Below, piece by piece: positions 7,157-14,079 of a stretch of DNA of 18,112 nt. Position 1 is the first letter of the stretch; each line of letters starts with the position of its first letter. The stretch is taken from positions 11,095 through 29,206 of the forward strand of contig DBTZ01000015.1 in assembly GCA_002307315.1 (NCBI GenBank), given 5' to 3'. The position numbers were made by a program, and so were the translations under genes. The notes beneath the pieces are model-generated. The model was not told the origin of the DNA. It did no database searches and worked only from the letters and a program-made list of their open reading frames with translations. Origin of the DNA: Alphaproteobacteria bacterium UBA1303 (GTDB taxonomy: Bacteria > Pseudomonadota > Alphaproteobacteria > Micropepsales > Micropepsaceae).

Positions 7157-8016
7157 GCGCAAAACGTCCATACCGCTACCGGGGTCCGCGCGAAGATGCG
7201 CCGCTGCTGCGTTTGATTTTAAGCGCGCTGGCAATCGGGTTCATCGGTCTGTTCCTGGTGCTGCCGGTGGTCCTGGTATTTGCCGAGGCGCTGAATAGCG
7301 GCCTGGCCTTCGCGCTCGACGCCATCGACGAGCCAGACGCGCGATCGGCCATCCGCCTCAGCTTGATTGCCGCCGCCATCACCTTGCCGCTCAACATCGT
7401 GTTCGGGGTGGCGGCATCGTGGGCGATCGCCAAATTCGATTTTCCCGGCAAGAGCTTTCTCACCACCCTGATCGATCTGCCTTACGCGATTTCGCCGGTG
7501 GTGGCGGGCATGATCTACCTGCTGGTGTTCGGCCTGCAAGGCTGGTTCGGCGAGTATTTGCGCGATGCCGACGTGCAGATCGTTTTCGCCCTGCCCGGCA
7601 TCGTGCTGGCCACCTTGTTCGTCAGCTTTCCGTTCGTGGCGCGCGAATTGATCCCCTTGATGCAGGACCAGGGCCGCACCGAGGAAGAAGCGGCGATCTC
7701 GCTCGGCGCTTCGGGCTTCCAGACCTTTCTGCGCGTGACCTTGCCCAACATCAAATGGGGCCTGATGTACGGCGTTCTTCTTTGCAACGCGCGGGCGATG
7801 GGCGAATTCGGCGCGGTCTCGGTGGTCAGCGGGCACATCCGCGGCCTGACCAACACCATGCCGTTGCATGTCGAGGTGCTGTATAACGATTATCAATCCG
7901 TCGGCGCCTTCGCGGTGGCCTCGCTGCTGGCGCTGTTGGCGCTGGTGACGCTGGCACTCAAGGCGTTGCTGGAATGGCGGTACGCCGACGAAATCGCCGC
8001 CGCGCACCGGCATTGA
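7153..8016 (+). CDS. cysW: Sulfate ABC transporter permease CysW
   Basis: A 287-aa inner-membrane permease, second half of the sulfate channel. Hydrophobic helices begin near residue 20 (LILSALAIGFIGLFLVLPVV). The EAA loop is EEEAAISLGASGFQTFLRVT near 177-196. The distal stretch GEFGAVSVVSGHIRG, then TNTMPLHVEVLYNDYQ, is diagnostic for CysW against CysT. It starts in a 4-bp overlap with cysT. Its stop codon lies inside a degenerate first copy (8012-8024) of the 14-bp tandem repeat that fills the gap to cysA, so this is the only junction of the operon that is not overlapped. Confidence 0.95.
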   Translation: MSAKRPYRYRGPREDAPLLRLILSALAIGFIGLFLVLPVVLVFAEALNSGLAFALDAIDEPDARSAIRLSLIAAAITLPLNIVFGVAASWAIAKFDFPGKSFLTTLIDLPYAISPVVAGMIYLLVFGLQGWFGEYLRDADVQIVFALPGIVLATLFVSFPFVARELIPLMQDQGRTEEEAAISLGASGFQTFLRVTLPNIKWGLMYGVLLCNARAMGEFGAVSVVSGHIRGLTNTMPLHVEVLYNDYQSVGAFAVASLLALLALVTLALKALLEWRYADEIAAAHRH

Positions 8017-8028
8017 ACGGCCGGTATC

Positions 8029-8079
8029 ATTGAAAGGCCAGGATTGAAAGGCCAGGATTGAAAGGCCAGGATTGAAAGG
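8029..8079 (+). repeat. 14-bp tandem repeat between cysW and cysA
   Basis: Three perfect head-to-tail copies of ATTGAAAGGCCAGG (8029-8042, 8043-8056, 8057-8070) are followed by a partial copy ATTGAAAGG (8071-8079). A degenerate copy at 8012-8024 overlaps the cysW stop. Every unit contains GAAAGG, which resembles a ribosome-binding site, and the last one (GAAAGGA, 8074-8080) sits 9 bases before the cysA GTG and is the likely real site. Perfect copies imply recent slippage or expansion. Confidence 0.93.
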
Positions 8080-8089
8080 ATAGCGTTCC

Positions 8090-8809
8090 GTGTCTCTCGT
8101 CATCGCAAACATCGCCAAGGAGTTCGGCCGCTATCCGGCGCTGAAGGGCGTCAGCCTGACCTTGCCGACCGGCAAGTTCGTGGCGCTTCTGGGCCCGTCC
8201 GGTTCGGGCAAGACGACGCTGCTGCGCATCCTCGGCGGTCTGGAGATTCCCGACGCCGGATCGGCGCGCCTGGGCGATACCGATTTGCTGGCGATGCCGG
8301 CGCGGTTGCGGCGCACCGGTTTTGTGTTTCAGAACTACGCGCTGTTCCGCCACATGACGGTGGCCGACAACATCGCCTTCGGCCTGAAGGTGCGCCCGCG
8401 CGCCAACCGACCGCCCAAAGCCGAAATCGCCGCGCGGGTCGAGACGCTGCTCGAACTGGTGCAACTCGACGGCCTGGGCGGGCGCTATCCCAGCCAGCTT
8501 TCCGGCGGTCAGCGCCAGCGGGTGGCGCTGGCGCGCGCGTTGGCCATCGAGCCGCGCATGCTGCTTTTGGACGAGCCGTTCGGCGCGCTCGATGCCAAGG
8601 TGCGCAAGGAATTGCGCGGCTGGCTGCGATCCTTGCAACAACGTCTGGAGCTGACAACGGTGTTCGTTACCCATGATCAGGAAGAAGCCTTCGCATTGGC
8701 CGATCTGGTGGCGGTGATGAACCTGGGCCGCATCGAGCAATTCGGCACGCCCGACGAAGTGCGCCGCGCACCGGCGACGCCCTTCGTCGCCGACTTCATC
8801 GCATCATGA
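8090..8809 (+). CDS. cysA: Sulfate ABC transporter ATP-binding protein CysA, short form
   Basis: A 239-aa cytoplasmic ATPase that drives sulfate import through CysTW. All nucleotide-binding motifs are intact: Walker A GPSGSGKT (35-42), Q-loop Gln81 (FQNYALF), signature LSGGQ (137-141), Walker B LLLDEP (158-163), D-loop FGALD, and switch His195 (VTHDQEEA). It begins with GTG; GAAAGGA lies 9 bases upstream, and the next ATG would remove conserved strand residues. It stops right after the end of the ABC domain (PDEVRRAPATPFVADFI), whereas E. coli CysA is about 365 aa with a C-terminal regulatory (TOBE-like) domain. The missing domain could mean loss of that regulation. The stop overlaps the next ATG (8806-8809). 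No frameshift extension of the missing domain is apparent, because the downstream frame encodes a HAD protein. Confidence 0.93.
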   Translation: MSLVIANIAKEFGRYPALKGVSLTLPTGKFVALLGPSGSGKTTLLRILGGLEIPDAGSARLGDTDLLAMPARLRRTGFVFQNYALFRHMTVADNIAFGLKVRPRANRPPKAEIAARVETLLELVQLDGLGGRYPSQLSGGQRQRVALARALAIEPRMLLLDEPFGALDAKVRKELRGWLRSLQQRLELTTVFVTHDQEEAFALADLVAVMNLGRIEQFGTPDEVRRAPATPFVADFIAS

Positions 8810-9474
8810 GCTTCCGGGCGCTGCTTCTCGATTTCGACGGCACCCTGGCGGCGACGCAACCGGCCGTCATCGCCAGTGCGCAACGCGTGCTCGACGTTTT
8901 GCGGCGTCCACCGGCCGCCGACGATGCGGTGCGCCGCGTTCTCGCCCTCGGCCTGCCGCTGGAGAAGACGTTTGCCGCCATCGATCCCGCCCTGACGCCG
9001 CCGCAGCTTGCCGACGCGGCCGCCCGCTATCGCGAAATCTATGCCGAAATCGGAATGGCCCACACCGCGCTGTTTCCCGGCGTGTACGAAACGCTGCAAG
9101 CGCTTCACCGTCGCGGCGCGTTCCTGGCGGTGCTCAGCAACAAAGGCAGAGCGGCGATCGAACGGCAAATGCAGACGACCGGTCTGACGGATTTCGTCGA
9201 TCTGATTTTCGCCGCCGAACCCGACATGCCCAACAAGCCGGACAAGGCGGCATTCGAGACGCGCGTCGCACCGGCCTTTCCGGGGGTCGGGCGGGACGCG
9301 TTCCTGATGGTCGGCGATACCGCAGTCGACATCCAGTTCGCCAAGAACACCGGCCTCGCAAGTTGCTGGACGGCTTACGGCTATGGCGATCCGGCCGGCT
9401 GCCGGGCCTTGCTGCCGGATTTCGCCATCGCCCGCTTCGACGAACTTTTGGCTCTTCCCGGCGTCGGGCCCTGA
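8806..9474 (+). CDS. HAD-superfamily hydrolase (phosphoglycolate phosphatase-like)
   Basis: A 222-aa cytoplasmic HAD phosphatase. Motif I is LLLDFDGTLAAT (nucleophile Asp9, acid/base Asp11), motif II Ser111 in AVLSNKG, motif III Lys144 in PNKPDKAAF, and motif IV VGDTAVDIQ (Asp171, Asp175). Between motifs I and II lies an all-helical cap (type C1), as in Gph-like enzymes. The substrate cannot be predicted. The ATG overlaps the cysA stop, so it belongs to the sulfate operon and may be co-expressed with sulfur uptake. It is the last gene before a 226-bp gap that contains C-rich tracts but no clear terminator. Confidence 0.9.
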   Translation: MSFRALLLDFDGTLAATQPAVIASAQRVLDVLRRPPAADDAVRRVLALGLPLEKTFAAIDPALTPPQLADAAARYREIYAEIGMAHTALFPGVYETLQALHRRGAFLAVLSNKGRAAIERQMQTTGLTDFVDLIFAAEPDMPNKPDKAAFETRVAPAFPGVGRDAFLMVGDTAVDIQFAKNTGLASCWTAYGYGDPAGCRALLPDFAIARFDELLALPGVGP

Positions 9475-9700
9475 TATTCGCCGCAACCGACCACAATATC
9501 TGCCCCATACGATTCCCGATTTCCACAATAGTTTGATCTTTGTTTTCACTCTTTTGCCCCCCCTTCCCCCCCACGGCGAACGGCGCCGGGCGGATGGGAC
9601 GGAGGACAAACGGGTAAAAGGGTACGCGCGTTTCGGACGTATTGGATAAGTCGCGTGGAGCAAAACCATGCGGAGGGGGGGCGATGGCCCCGGACAAGGT

Positions 9701-9991
9701 TCACCCGAATTTTCGCACCGGCAGCGGCGGGGCGGGATACTGCCCCAGCCGGACGTGCCAATAGCACCACGAGCGTGGATCGATGATCCCGGGCGGCGCG
9801 TTCGACAAAGCCTCGCGAAAATCGTCGTCGATCAAGTAACGGCGCAGCACGTTCATGTCGTCGTGCGTCGCCCGCGCGAAGGCGTAAGCCAAGAACCGCA
9901 CCGGGTCGGCCAGCGCCTCACCCGGCGGCTCGAACCACACCAGCCTTTTTGCCAGCGCCGCCGTTTCGTCATTGAGCGGGATCGGGGTCAT
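9701..9991 (-). CDS. Conserved-looking 96-aa protein coupled to the AbiEii-like gene
   Basis: A small soluble protein with no signal peptide or TM segment and no domain I can name. It has a helical, acidic N-terminal half (ETAALAKRLVWFEPPGEALADPVRFLAYAF) and an aromatic/Pro-rich end (APPGIIDPRSWCYWHVRLG, then PAPPLPVRKF). The balanced composition and 4-bp overlap with the upstream gene (ATGA at 9988-9991, minus strand) support real coding. I have the impression that similar small proteins accompany AbiEii-like nucleotidyltransferases elsewhere, but I cannot verify this. It could be the regulator or antidote of the pair, or an unrelated cotranscribed protein. Confidence 0.75.
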   Translation of the reverse strand: MTPIPLNDETAALAKRLVWFEPPGEALADPVRFLAYAFARATHDDMNVLRRYLIDDDFREALSNAPPGIIDPRSWCYWHVRLGQYPAPPLPVRKFG

Positions 9992-10626
9992 ATGAGGTCC
10001 GGCAAGCAGTCGAGATCGACGGAGGCCACCGCCTTCGCCAGGCGCGTTTTTAGCCCATGCGGCAGGCCGCGCAAAGACCCTTCGTCGAAATAGCTCAGCG
10101 CTTTGAGGGTGATTTGCGGGTTAAAAGCCTCGCCGTACATCGCACAGGCGGCGGCCAGCGCCGTCGGCAGGCCGATGCCGTTGGCCATCAGCGCATCAAT
10201 GTCGATATAATCCTTGGCCTCGGCCCGCACCTGCACCACGCGGGCCTTCGCCCCCGCCAGATCGGTAAGCGACGCCACCCGCACGCCGTCCGCGACCAGC
10301 GGCGGACGCAAGCGCTTCAGTTTTGGCACGCCGAAGAACGACAGCTTCACCGGTCCATCGCGATCCACGATGCAACTCAAGCTGTTGGGTTCGCGCTGGG
10401 TAACCGTAGCCCCGTGCAAAAACGAAAATGCCGGCAGCAGCGCATCGGGATCGAGCGCTTGGTCCGAGAAAAAATCGAAATCCTCGGACGGGCGATGGCC
10501 GAGCTGCAGTGCGATGCCCGTACCGCCGTAGAGCACGAAAGGCTCCGGCACCTCGGTCAGTTCGTCCCACAACCGCGCCTGCGCCGGCGGCAGAATGTCG
10601 AGACGGGGAGCGAAGGAAGCAGACAT
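9988..10626 (-). CDS. AbiEii/AbiGii-type nucleotidyltransferase
   Basis: A 212-aa cytoplasmic protein of the nucleotidyltransferase fold used by AbiEii toxins (DUF1814 family). The active-site motif is clear: LYGGTGIALQLGHRPSEDFD, with Gly34-Gly35-Thr36, Arg45, Ser47, Asp49 and Asp51, followed by FFS. The family's second motif is TDLAGAKARVVQVRAEAKDY, with Lys127, Arg134, Lys138, Asp139 and Tyr140, then IDI. AbiEii proteins transfer nucleotides and can inhibit growth as part of abortive-infection or toxin-antitoxin systems; some relatives only look toxin-like. I placed the start at the ATG at 10626 because the residues before it (from 10665) look non-coding; no strong ribosome site is seen, so the start is uncertain (10638 is an alternative). 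It is divergent from the KAP NTPase gene. No AbiEi-like antitoxin lies upstream. Confidence 0.87.
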   Translation of the reverse strand: MSASFAPRLDILPPAQARLWDELTEVPEPFVLYGGTGIALQLGHRPSEDFDFFSDQALDPDALLPAFSFLHGATVTQREPNSLSCIVDRDGPVKLSFFGVPKLKRLRPPLVADGVRVASLTDLAGAKARVVQVRAEAKDYIDIDALMANGIGLPTALAAACAMYGEAFNPQITLKALSYFDEGSLRGLPHGLKTRLAKAVASVDLDCLPDLI

Positions 10627-10660
10627 AACGTGCAGCATACCCCATCCGACAGCCCACGCC

Positions 10661-10670
10661 ACCACGTGGT
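10661..10670. promoter_or_regulatory. 10-bp perfect palindrome, candidate operator
   Basis: ACCACGTGGT is a perfect palindrome in the divergent region between the nucleotidyltransferase and KAP genes, 35 bases upstream of the former's start. It could be an operator for self-control of the pair. A second short inverted repeat, GAGAC (10783-10787) and GTCTC (10793-10797), lies nearer the KAP start. Neither is proven. Confidence 0.3.
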
Positions 10671-10829
10671 AAGCTACGGATGACGTTTAATCTTCTGTTC
10701 GCAGCCGGTCATGGGGTGGTGCCACCGGGGCGAAGGCGGCGACAAATTCCTGTTCATAGCTTTCGCCTAAAGATTGAATATCGAGACTGTACGTCTCAAG
10801 CTCGGTGAAAGATTCTGCTGGGAGCTGCT

Positions 10830-12191
10830 ATGCACTTTTTCTTTCCACCGCTTGAAATCGGTGAAAACGATGGCTTCGCTCAAGACAAAGACATTTTCGG
10901 CCGCGAAGCAGTCGGCATAGGGCTGACCAATCTGCTCAGTGCCTCGACCGATCCGCTGGTGCTGGCGGTGAATGGTCAATGGGGCAGCGGCAAAACCGTT
11001 TTCTTAAAAATGTGGGCCGGTGCGTTGCGGAATTCCGGCTACCCAGTCGTCCATTTCGACGCCTTCGAGCACGATTATGTCGGGGATGCCTTCACCGCGA
11101 TTGCCGGCGAAATTCTTGCGCTGGTGAAAAAGGAAAAGGGAGAAGACGCGTTCAGCACCGGCCTCATGGAGGCCACCAAGAAGGTCGGAAAGGTGTTGCT
11201 TCGCGCCGGGATGATCTATGCGGTTAAGGCCGGGACACTCAATCTTGTCGATGGCAAGGATTTCGCGGATGCGGTGAAAGACGCGGCCGGCGACGCCACC
11301 GACAAACTGTTGGAAGATGTGCTGACCTCGCGGGAGAAAGACCGTGTGACCATGCAAGCATTTCGCGAGGCGTTAGGCAAATTGCCGGGGTTGCTCGGCA
11401 AGGAGGAATTGGACGAGCAAGGAAACCCGAAGCCGACCAAGCCGCTGATTTTTATTATCGACGAACTGGATCGCTGCCGCCCGACTTTTGCCCTGGAAGT
11501 GCTGGAGCGGATCAAGCATTTCTTCTCGGTACAGAATGTGCATTTCGTGCTCGGTGTGAACATCGCGCAGTTGGAAAACTCCATCAAAGCCAAGTATGGC
11601 TTAGGGGATGGTGCCAAGACATATTTGCAGAAGTTTATTTCGCTGACGGTCGAGTTGGATGTTCAGCCGGGAAAGGATCGGTATACTGATAATAGTTCGA
11701 AGTATATTCGGCATTTAATGGGTAAAATGGACGATAAGGGCGCTGAGTATCATGCGCTGGAAAAGGTTTGCAACGAGGTCAATTTAATAGCCTTGAAAAA
11801 GAGGCTGAGCCTGCGAACCTTGGAGCGCATTATGTCGCTGGTGGCTATTACCGCGGCATACAACAAAAACGCTACGGAACAGGTGTTTCCCGTTACGGCA
11901 GGGCTTTGCATCATGAAGGTGTTGGAACCTGAGCTTTATCGGAAGGCGAAGTCGGGTCGGTTGACATATTCGGATGTGACCGCCTTTTTCGAATTTTCGG
12001 CATCCCCGACTGATGGTTCAGGCGATTGGAATCTGTTCATGAATGCCTGGAGGTATTGCTTGGATGAAACTGCCGATGGTGACTTTCTTGCGAAATGTAG
12101 TTCTTGGGGGAATGGTTTCGGTGCAGACCGCAATAAAATTGTTAGCATAACGGCAAATGAACTCATCGACCGTTTTGTAATGGGTAATTGA
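10830..12191 (+). CDS. KAP-family P-loop NTPase
   Basis: A 453-aa STAND-class P-loop ATPase of the KAP family (Kidins220/ARMS-PifA). Walker A is GQWGSGKT (49-56), followed by the typical VVHFDAFEHDY segment. Walker B is LIFIIDELDRCRP (206-218) followed by ALEVLERIKHFFSVQNVHFVLGVN, diagnostic for KAP. Between the two lies a helical insertion (about 95-195) with a mildly hydrophobic part (KVLLRAGMIYAVKAG) that is weak for a membrane helix. The C-terminal 200 residues are helical with no named domain. Bacterial KAP NTPases include PifA, which excludes phage T7, so a defence role is possible (inference). The ATG is preceded by GGGAG. Much of the gene, mainly the 3' half, uses more AT-rich codons than the flanking operons, suggesting acquisition. 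The next plus-strand gene is 463 bp away, across repeats. Confidence 0.9.
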   Translation: MHFFFPPLEIGENDGFAQDKDIFGREAVGIGLTNLLSASTDPLVLAVNGQWGSGKTVFLKMWAGALRNSGYPVVHFDAFEHDYVGDAFTAIAGEILALVKKEKGEDAFSTGLMEATKKVGKVLLRAGMIYAVKAGTLNLVDGKDFADAVKDAAGDATDKLLEDVLTSREKDRVTMQAFREALGKLPGLLGKEELDEQGNPKPTKPLIFIIDELDRCRPTFALEVLERIKHFFSVQNVHFVLGVNIAQLENSIKAKYGLGDGAKTYLQKFISLTVELDVQPGKDRYTDNSSKYIRHLMGKMDDKGAEYHALEKVCNEVNLIALKKRLSLRTLERIMSLVAITAAYNKNATEQVFPVTAGLCIMKVLEPELYRKAKSGRLTYSDVTAFFEFSASPTDGSGDWNLFMNAWRYCLDETADGDFLAKCSSWGNGFGADRNKIVSITANELIDRFVMGN

Positions 12192-12654
12192 CAAAGGCCT
12201 TTTTACGCGTGTGCGTGCGCGGGCTGGGTGGCCGGAGCGTTCGCGTTTAATCTCTCTCGCAAGGGGTAGAGAAGTCGCATTGGGATTTCGTGCTCCCCTT
12301 GTCATGGCCCGCGACTGCGGGCCATCCAGGTGACGACGGTACTTGCGCATCAGGCCCGGCAAAGATTTTTTTTCAAATCCACGCAAATTGTGCAGAACCC
12401 AACTGGATGGCCCGCATTTGCAGGCCATGACATCGTGGGGTGAGGTCGATCCGCAATCGCCCTCTCCGCCCCGACGGAAATCCTCCGTAACCGAGGGAGA
12501 AAAAGCCGAAATGTGCCGCCAGTTTTTTCTCCAGCGTCCTCTTGCTGCCGGCCCTGGCCCGTTGACCGCGATGACGATCATATAAAGTTCACTTCTTGGT
12601 TGTCGATATACGCTCTACGTAGTAAGGAATTGGAAGGGGAGTAGGGGGGGAGTA
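12192..12654. other. 463-bp repeat-rich intergenic region
   Basis: No convincing gene is seen; open frames here lack recognisable protein features and ribosome sites. The region holds a long inverted repeat (12300-12432), an A/T run (12366-12373), a nested hairpin (CCCTC 12460-12464 with GAGGG 12493-12497, and inside it ACGGA 12474-12478 with TCCGT 12484-12488), and a purine-rich run just before the downstream gene that provides its ribosome site. A 10-bp palindrome AAAGGCCTTT (12193-12202) follows the KAP stop but has no loop or proper T-tract, so I do not call it a terminator. Confidence 0.7.
12300..12432. repeat. Inverted repeat with palindromic 30-bp arms
   Basis: The left arm 12300-12329 and right arm 12403-12432 are imperfect reverse complements (27 of 30 by hand alignment) around a 73-bp centre. 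The outer ends match over TGTCATGGCC and the inner ends over GCGGGCCATCCAG. Each arm is itself a palindrome: TGGCCCGC-GACT-GCGGGCCA on the left and TGGCCCGC-ATTT-GCAGGCCA on the right. The GGCCCGC/GCGGGCC pattern resembles REP-like dispersed elements of alphaproteobacteria. No transposase is encoded in the centre. Confidence 0.85.
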
Positions 12655-13812
12655 ATGCTTAAACTTCAGCAGATGCCTAAATTCCAGCAGATCGTTTTTT
12701 GGCTTCTCATAGCAATTTTAGCGCTTGGCATAATCGGCTTGGGTACGCACGAGGCCCTTGTTCGGTATTCAAACACGCTCATTAAGAAACCTCACTCCGA
12801 ATTATTATCCGACTACAGCGAAGCCGGCGAATATCTGAATTTTGCGATCGGCGTCCCCCTGGCCGTGGTCTCGGCCCTGGCTGGTGTCGCGGTCACGATC
12901 ATGCTCGGATACATCACGCATACGAAAGACGATTTCGACACCCTGAAATTCGTCGAGGAATTCAGCCGGCCCGCTTACAAAGCTATACAGAATGTCGCAG
13001 GGGTTTTCAATTCGATCTGTGTAGCCGCCGACAAATCGGCGACGATTGCCAAGTCGAGGATCGAAGACGGCGGCCTGGATGCGCAGACCAAAGAAGATTT
13101 CGAGAAAATCGCCGAAATGATTCACGGCGATGATAAGAGCACCCTAGAGGGAATAAGTATTCAATTTGAGAATTTTAGCTTGGCCTACCACGCTCTGCTC
13201 GCCTCCATGCAAGGCAAGCTGTTCGTTCAAAGCATGAAGGACACCGCTGCCGAAAACGAAAATACGCCCATAGACCATTTGCAGACGCTATTGCCCGTGG
13301 AGATAGGTCAAAACCTTGAAAAAGACCCGAAGGAAATCATCGAGTTGCTGGCCAGTTTGAATTCGGCAACCCAGCCGCATGAGCGCATCCGGGCTTACGC
13401 CTATTTGCCGAACAGCTACACGGCACTGGATTATTTGGGGATGGTGATTTATTCGCCGACCTTTATCCCTTCGGGTCCCCTTGCGTCCGGCCTGCGTGCG
13501 AAGGACATCACCGTGAATATCGGCTTGGCTTATCTTCTGACGCTTTATCGCTACACGCCGAATGCCGCGTGCATCCTCGAAGCCTTTAAATCCGTAATGA
13601 ATGTACCGTCCATTGCAGCACGGTTGATTGAAAAATCCGGGCCGCAGATTTCCGATTTTATGTCCTCGTCGGTGAACAACGCCTTCAACCGCCTACTCGA
13701 GACGCCGGAACGGTTGATTATTCTTGATACCGAAGACCGGGGCGTAGAATTCTATCAGCCGGCCATGCACGGCAGTCTGCGCAACGTTACCTTGACGAAG
13801 GACAAAGGGTGA
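12655..13812 (+). CDS. Two-TM membrane protein of unknown family
   Basis: A 385-aa protein I do not recognise. It has two N-terminal membrane helices, about residues 12-31 (VFWLLIAILALGIIGLG) and 62-86 (FAIGVPLAVVSALAGVAVTIMLGYI). Between them lies a short loop with several charges (about 32-61), and after them a soluble domain of about 300 residues, largely helical and acidic. No catalytic motif, Walker box or nuclease signature was found. A strong purine-rich ribosome site (GGGGGGAG) precedes the ATG. It overlaps the next small gene by 4 bp (GTGA at 13809-13812). Topology suggests a small loop and a large domain on the same or opposite sides; I cannot orient it with confidence. Its position after the KAP NTPase raises the possibility of a membrane effector or partner (inference only). 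Confidence 0.8.
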   Translation: MLKLQQMPKFQQIVFWLLIAILALGIIGLGTHEALVRYSNTLIKKPHSELLSDYSEAGEYLNFAIGVPLAVVSALAGVAVTIMLGYITHTKDDFDTLKFVEEFSRPAYKAIQNVAGVFNSICVAADKSATIAKSRIEDGGLDAQTKEDFEKIAEMIHGDDKSTLEGISIQFENFSLAYHALLASMQGKLFVQSMKDTAAENENTPIDHLQTLLPVEIGQNLEKDPKEIIELLASLNSATQPHERIRAYAYLPNSYTALDYLGMVIYSPTFIPSGPLASGLRAKDITVNIGLAYLLTLYRYTPNAACILEAFKSVMNVPSIAARLIEKSGPQISDFMSSSVNNAFNRLLETPERLIILDTEDRGVEFYQPAMHGSLRNVTLTKDKG

Positions 13813-14045
13813 CCGTTATGTGGAAGAAAAAACGCAGAAATAGCGACGCGAAGCCCGGCATGCCGGAAAAGTACGCGATGGTGGTTCAAATCGTCTCTGA
13901 GGGCGAGGCCCTGCCGGCGGCGCTGGAAGCCGCCCGGATGACCAACCAGCAATATCTGCTGGAGCGCATCCGTTCGGACGATACGCTGAAGGGCATGCTC
14001 GCAACGCCGCTCGTAAAGATGCAGATCGCCACACGGCAAAAATAA
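13809..14045 (+). CDS. Small basic protein of unknown function
   Basis: A 78-aa protein with a Lys/Arg-rich N-terminus (WKKKRRNSDAKPG), then a compact helical region (KYAMVVQIVSEGEALPAALEAARMTNQQYLLERIRSDDTLK would be split by short turns). The central segment GEALPAALEAARMTNQQYLL is reminiscent of the terminase-small-subunit/HTH style 'SLREACKAAGVS', so a small helix-turn-helix is conceivable. This is weak. The GTG at 13809 overlaps the previous stop and has AAGGA six bases upstream; ATG at 13818 is an alternative start. No TM segment. Its coupling to the two-TM gene suggests joint function. Confidence 0.68.
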   Translation: MTVMWKKKRRNSDAKPGMPEKYAMVVQIVSEGEALPAALEAARMTNQQYLLERIRSDDTLKGMLATPLVKMQIATRQK

Positions 14046-14048
14046 TGA

Positions 14049-14063
14049 CCGGGCCAAGCCCGG
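14049..14063. repeat. GC-rich hairpin between convergent genes
   Basis: CCGGGC (14049-14054) pairs with GCCCGG (14058-14063) around a CAA loop. It lies four bases after the small plus-strand gene and just before the convergent aldo/keto reductase stop. No T-tract follows, so it is more like a REP-type hairpin than an intrinsic terminator, but it could protect or end both transcripts. Confidence 0.5.
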
Positions 14064-14079
14064 CCGTGGAGCGTGCGGC

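Noticed and set aside
8029..8079. Considered as a CRISPR-like array
   Set aside because: The 14-bp units are directly adjacent with no spacers; it is a simple tandem repeat.
9547..9580. C-rich tracts after the HAD gene, considered as a terminator or G-quadruplex-forming repeat
   Set aside because: Two runs of C separated by TT, without a stem plus T-tract; only two long runs, so neither structure is well supported.
8677..9669. Minus-strand 330-codon frame opposite the HAD gene
   Set aside because: No ribosome site or domain; the plus-strand HAD motifs I-IV account for the coding signal.
12193..12202. AAAGGCCTTT palindrome after the KAP stop as terminator
   Set aside because: There is no loop, and only a short T run extends it; this is not a stable terminator hairpin.
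12018..12581. Minus-strand 187-codon frame across the KAP 3' end and repeat region
   Set aside because: It runs through palindromic repeats and overlaps the KAP coding end; no recognisable protein features.
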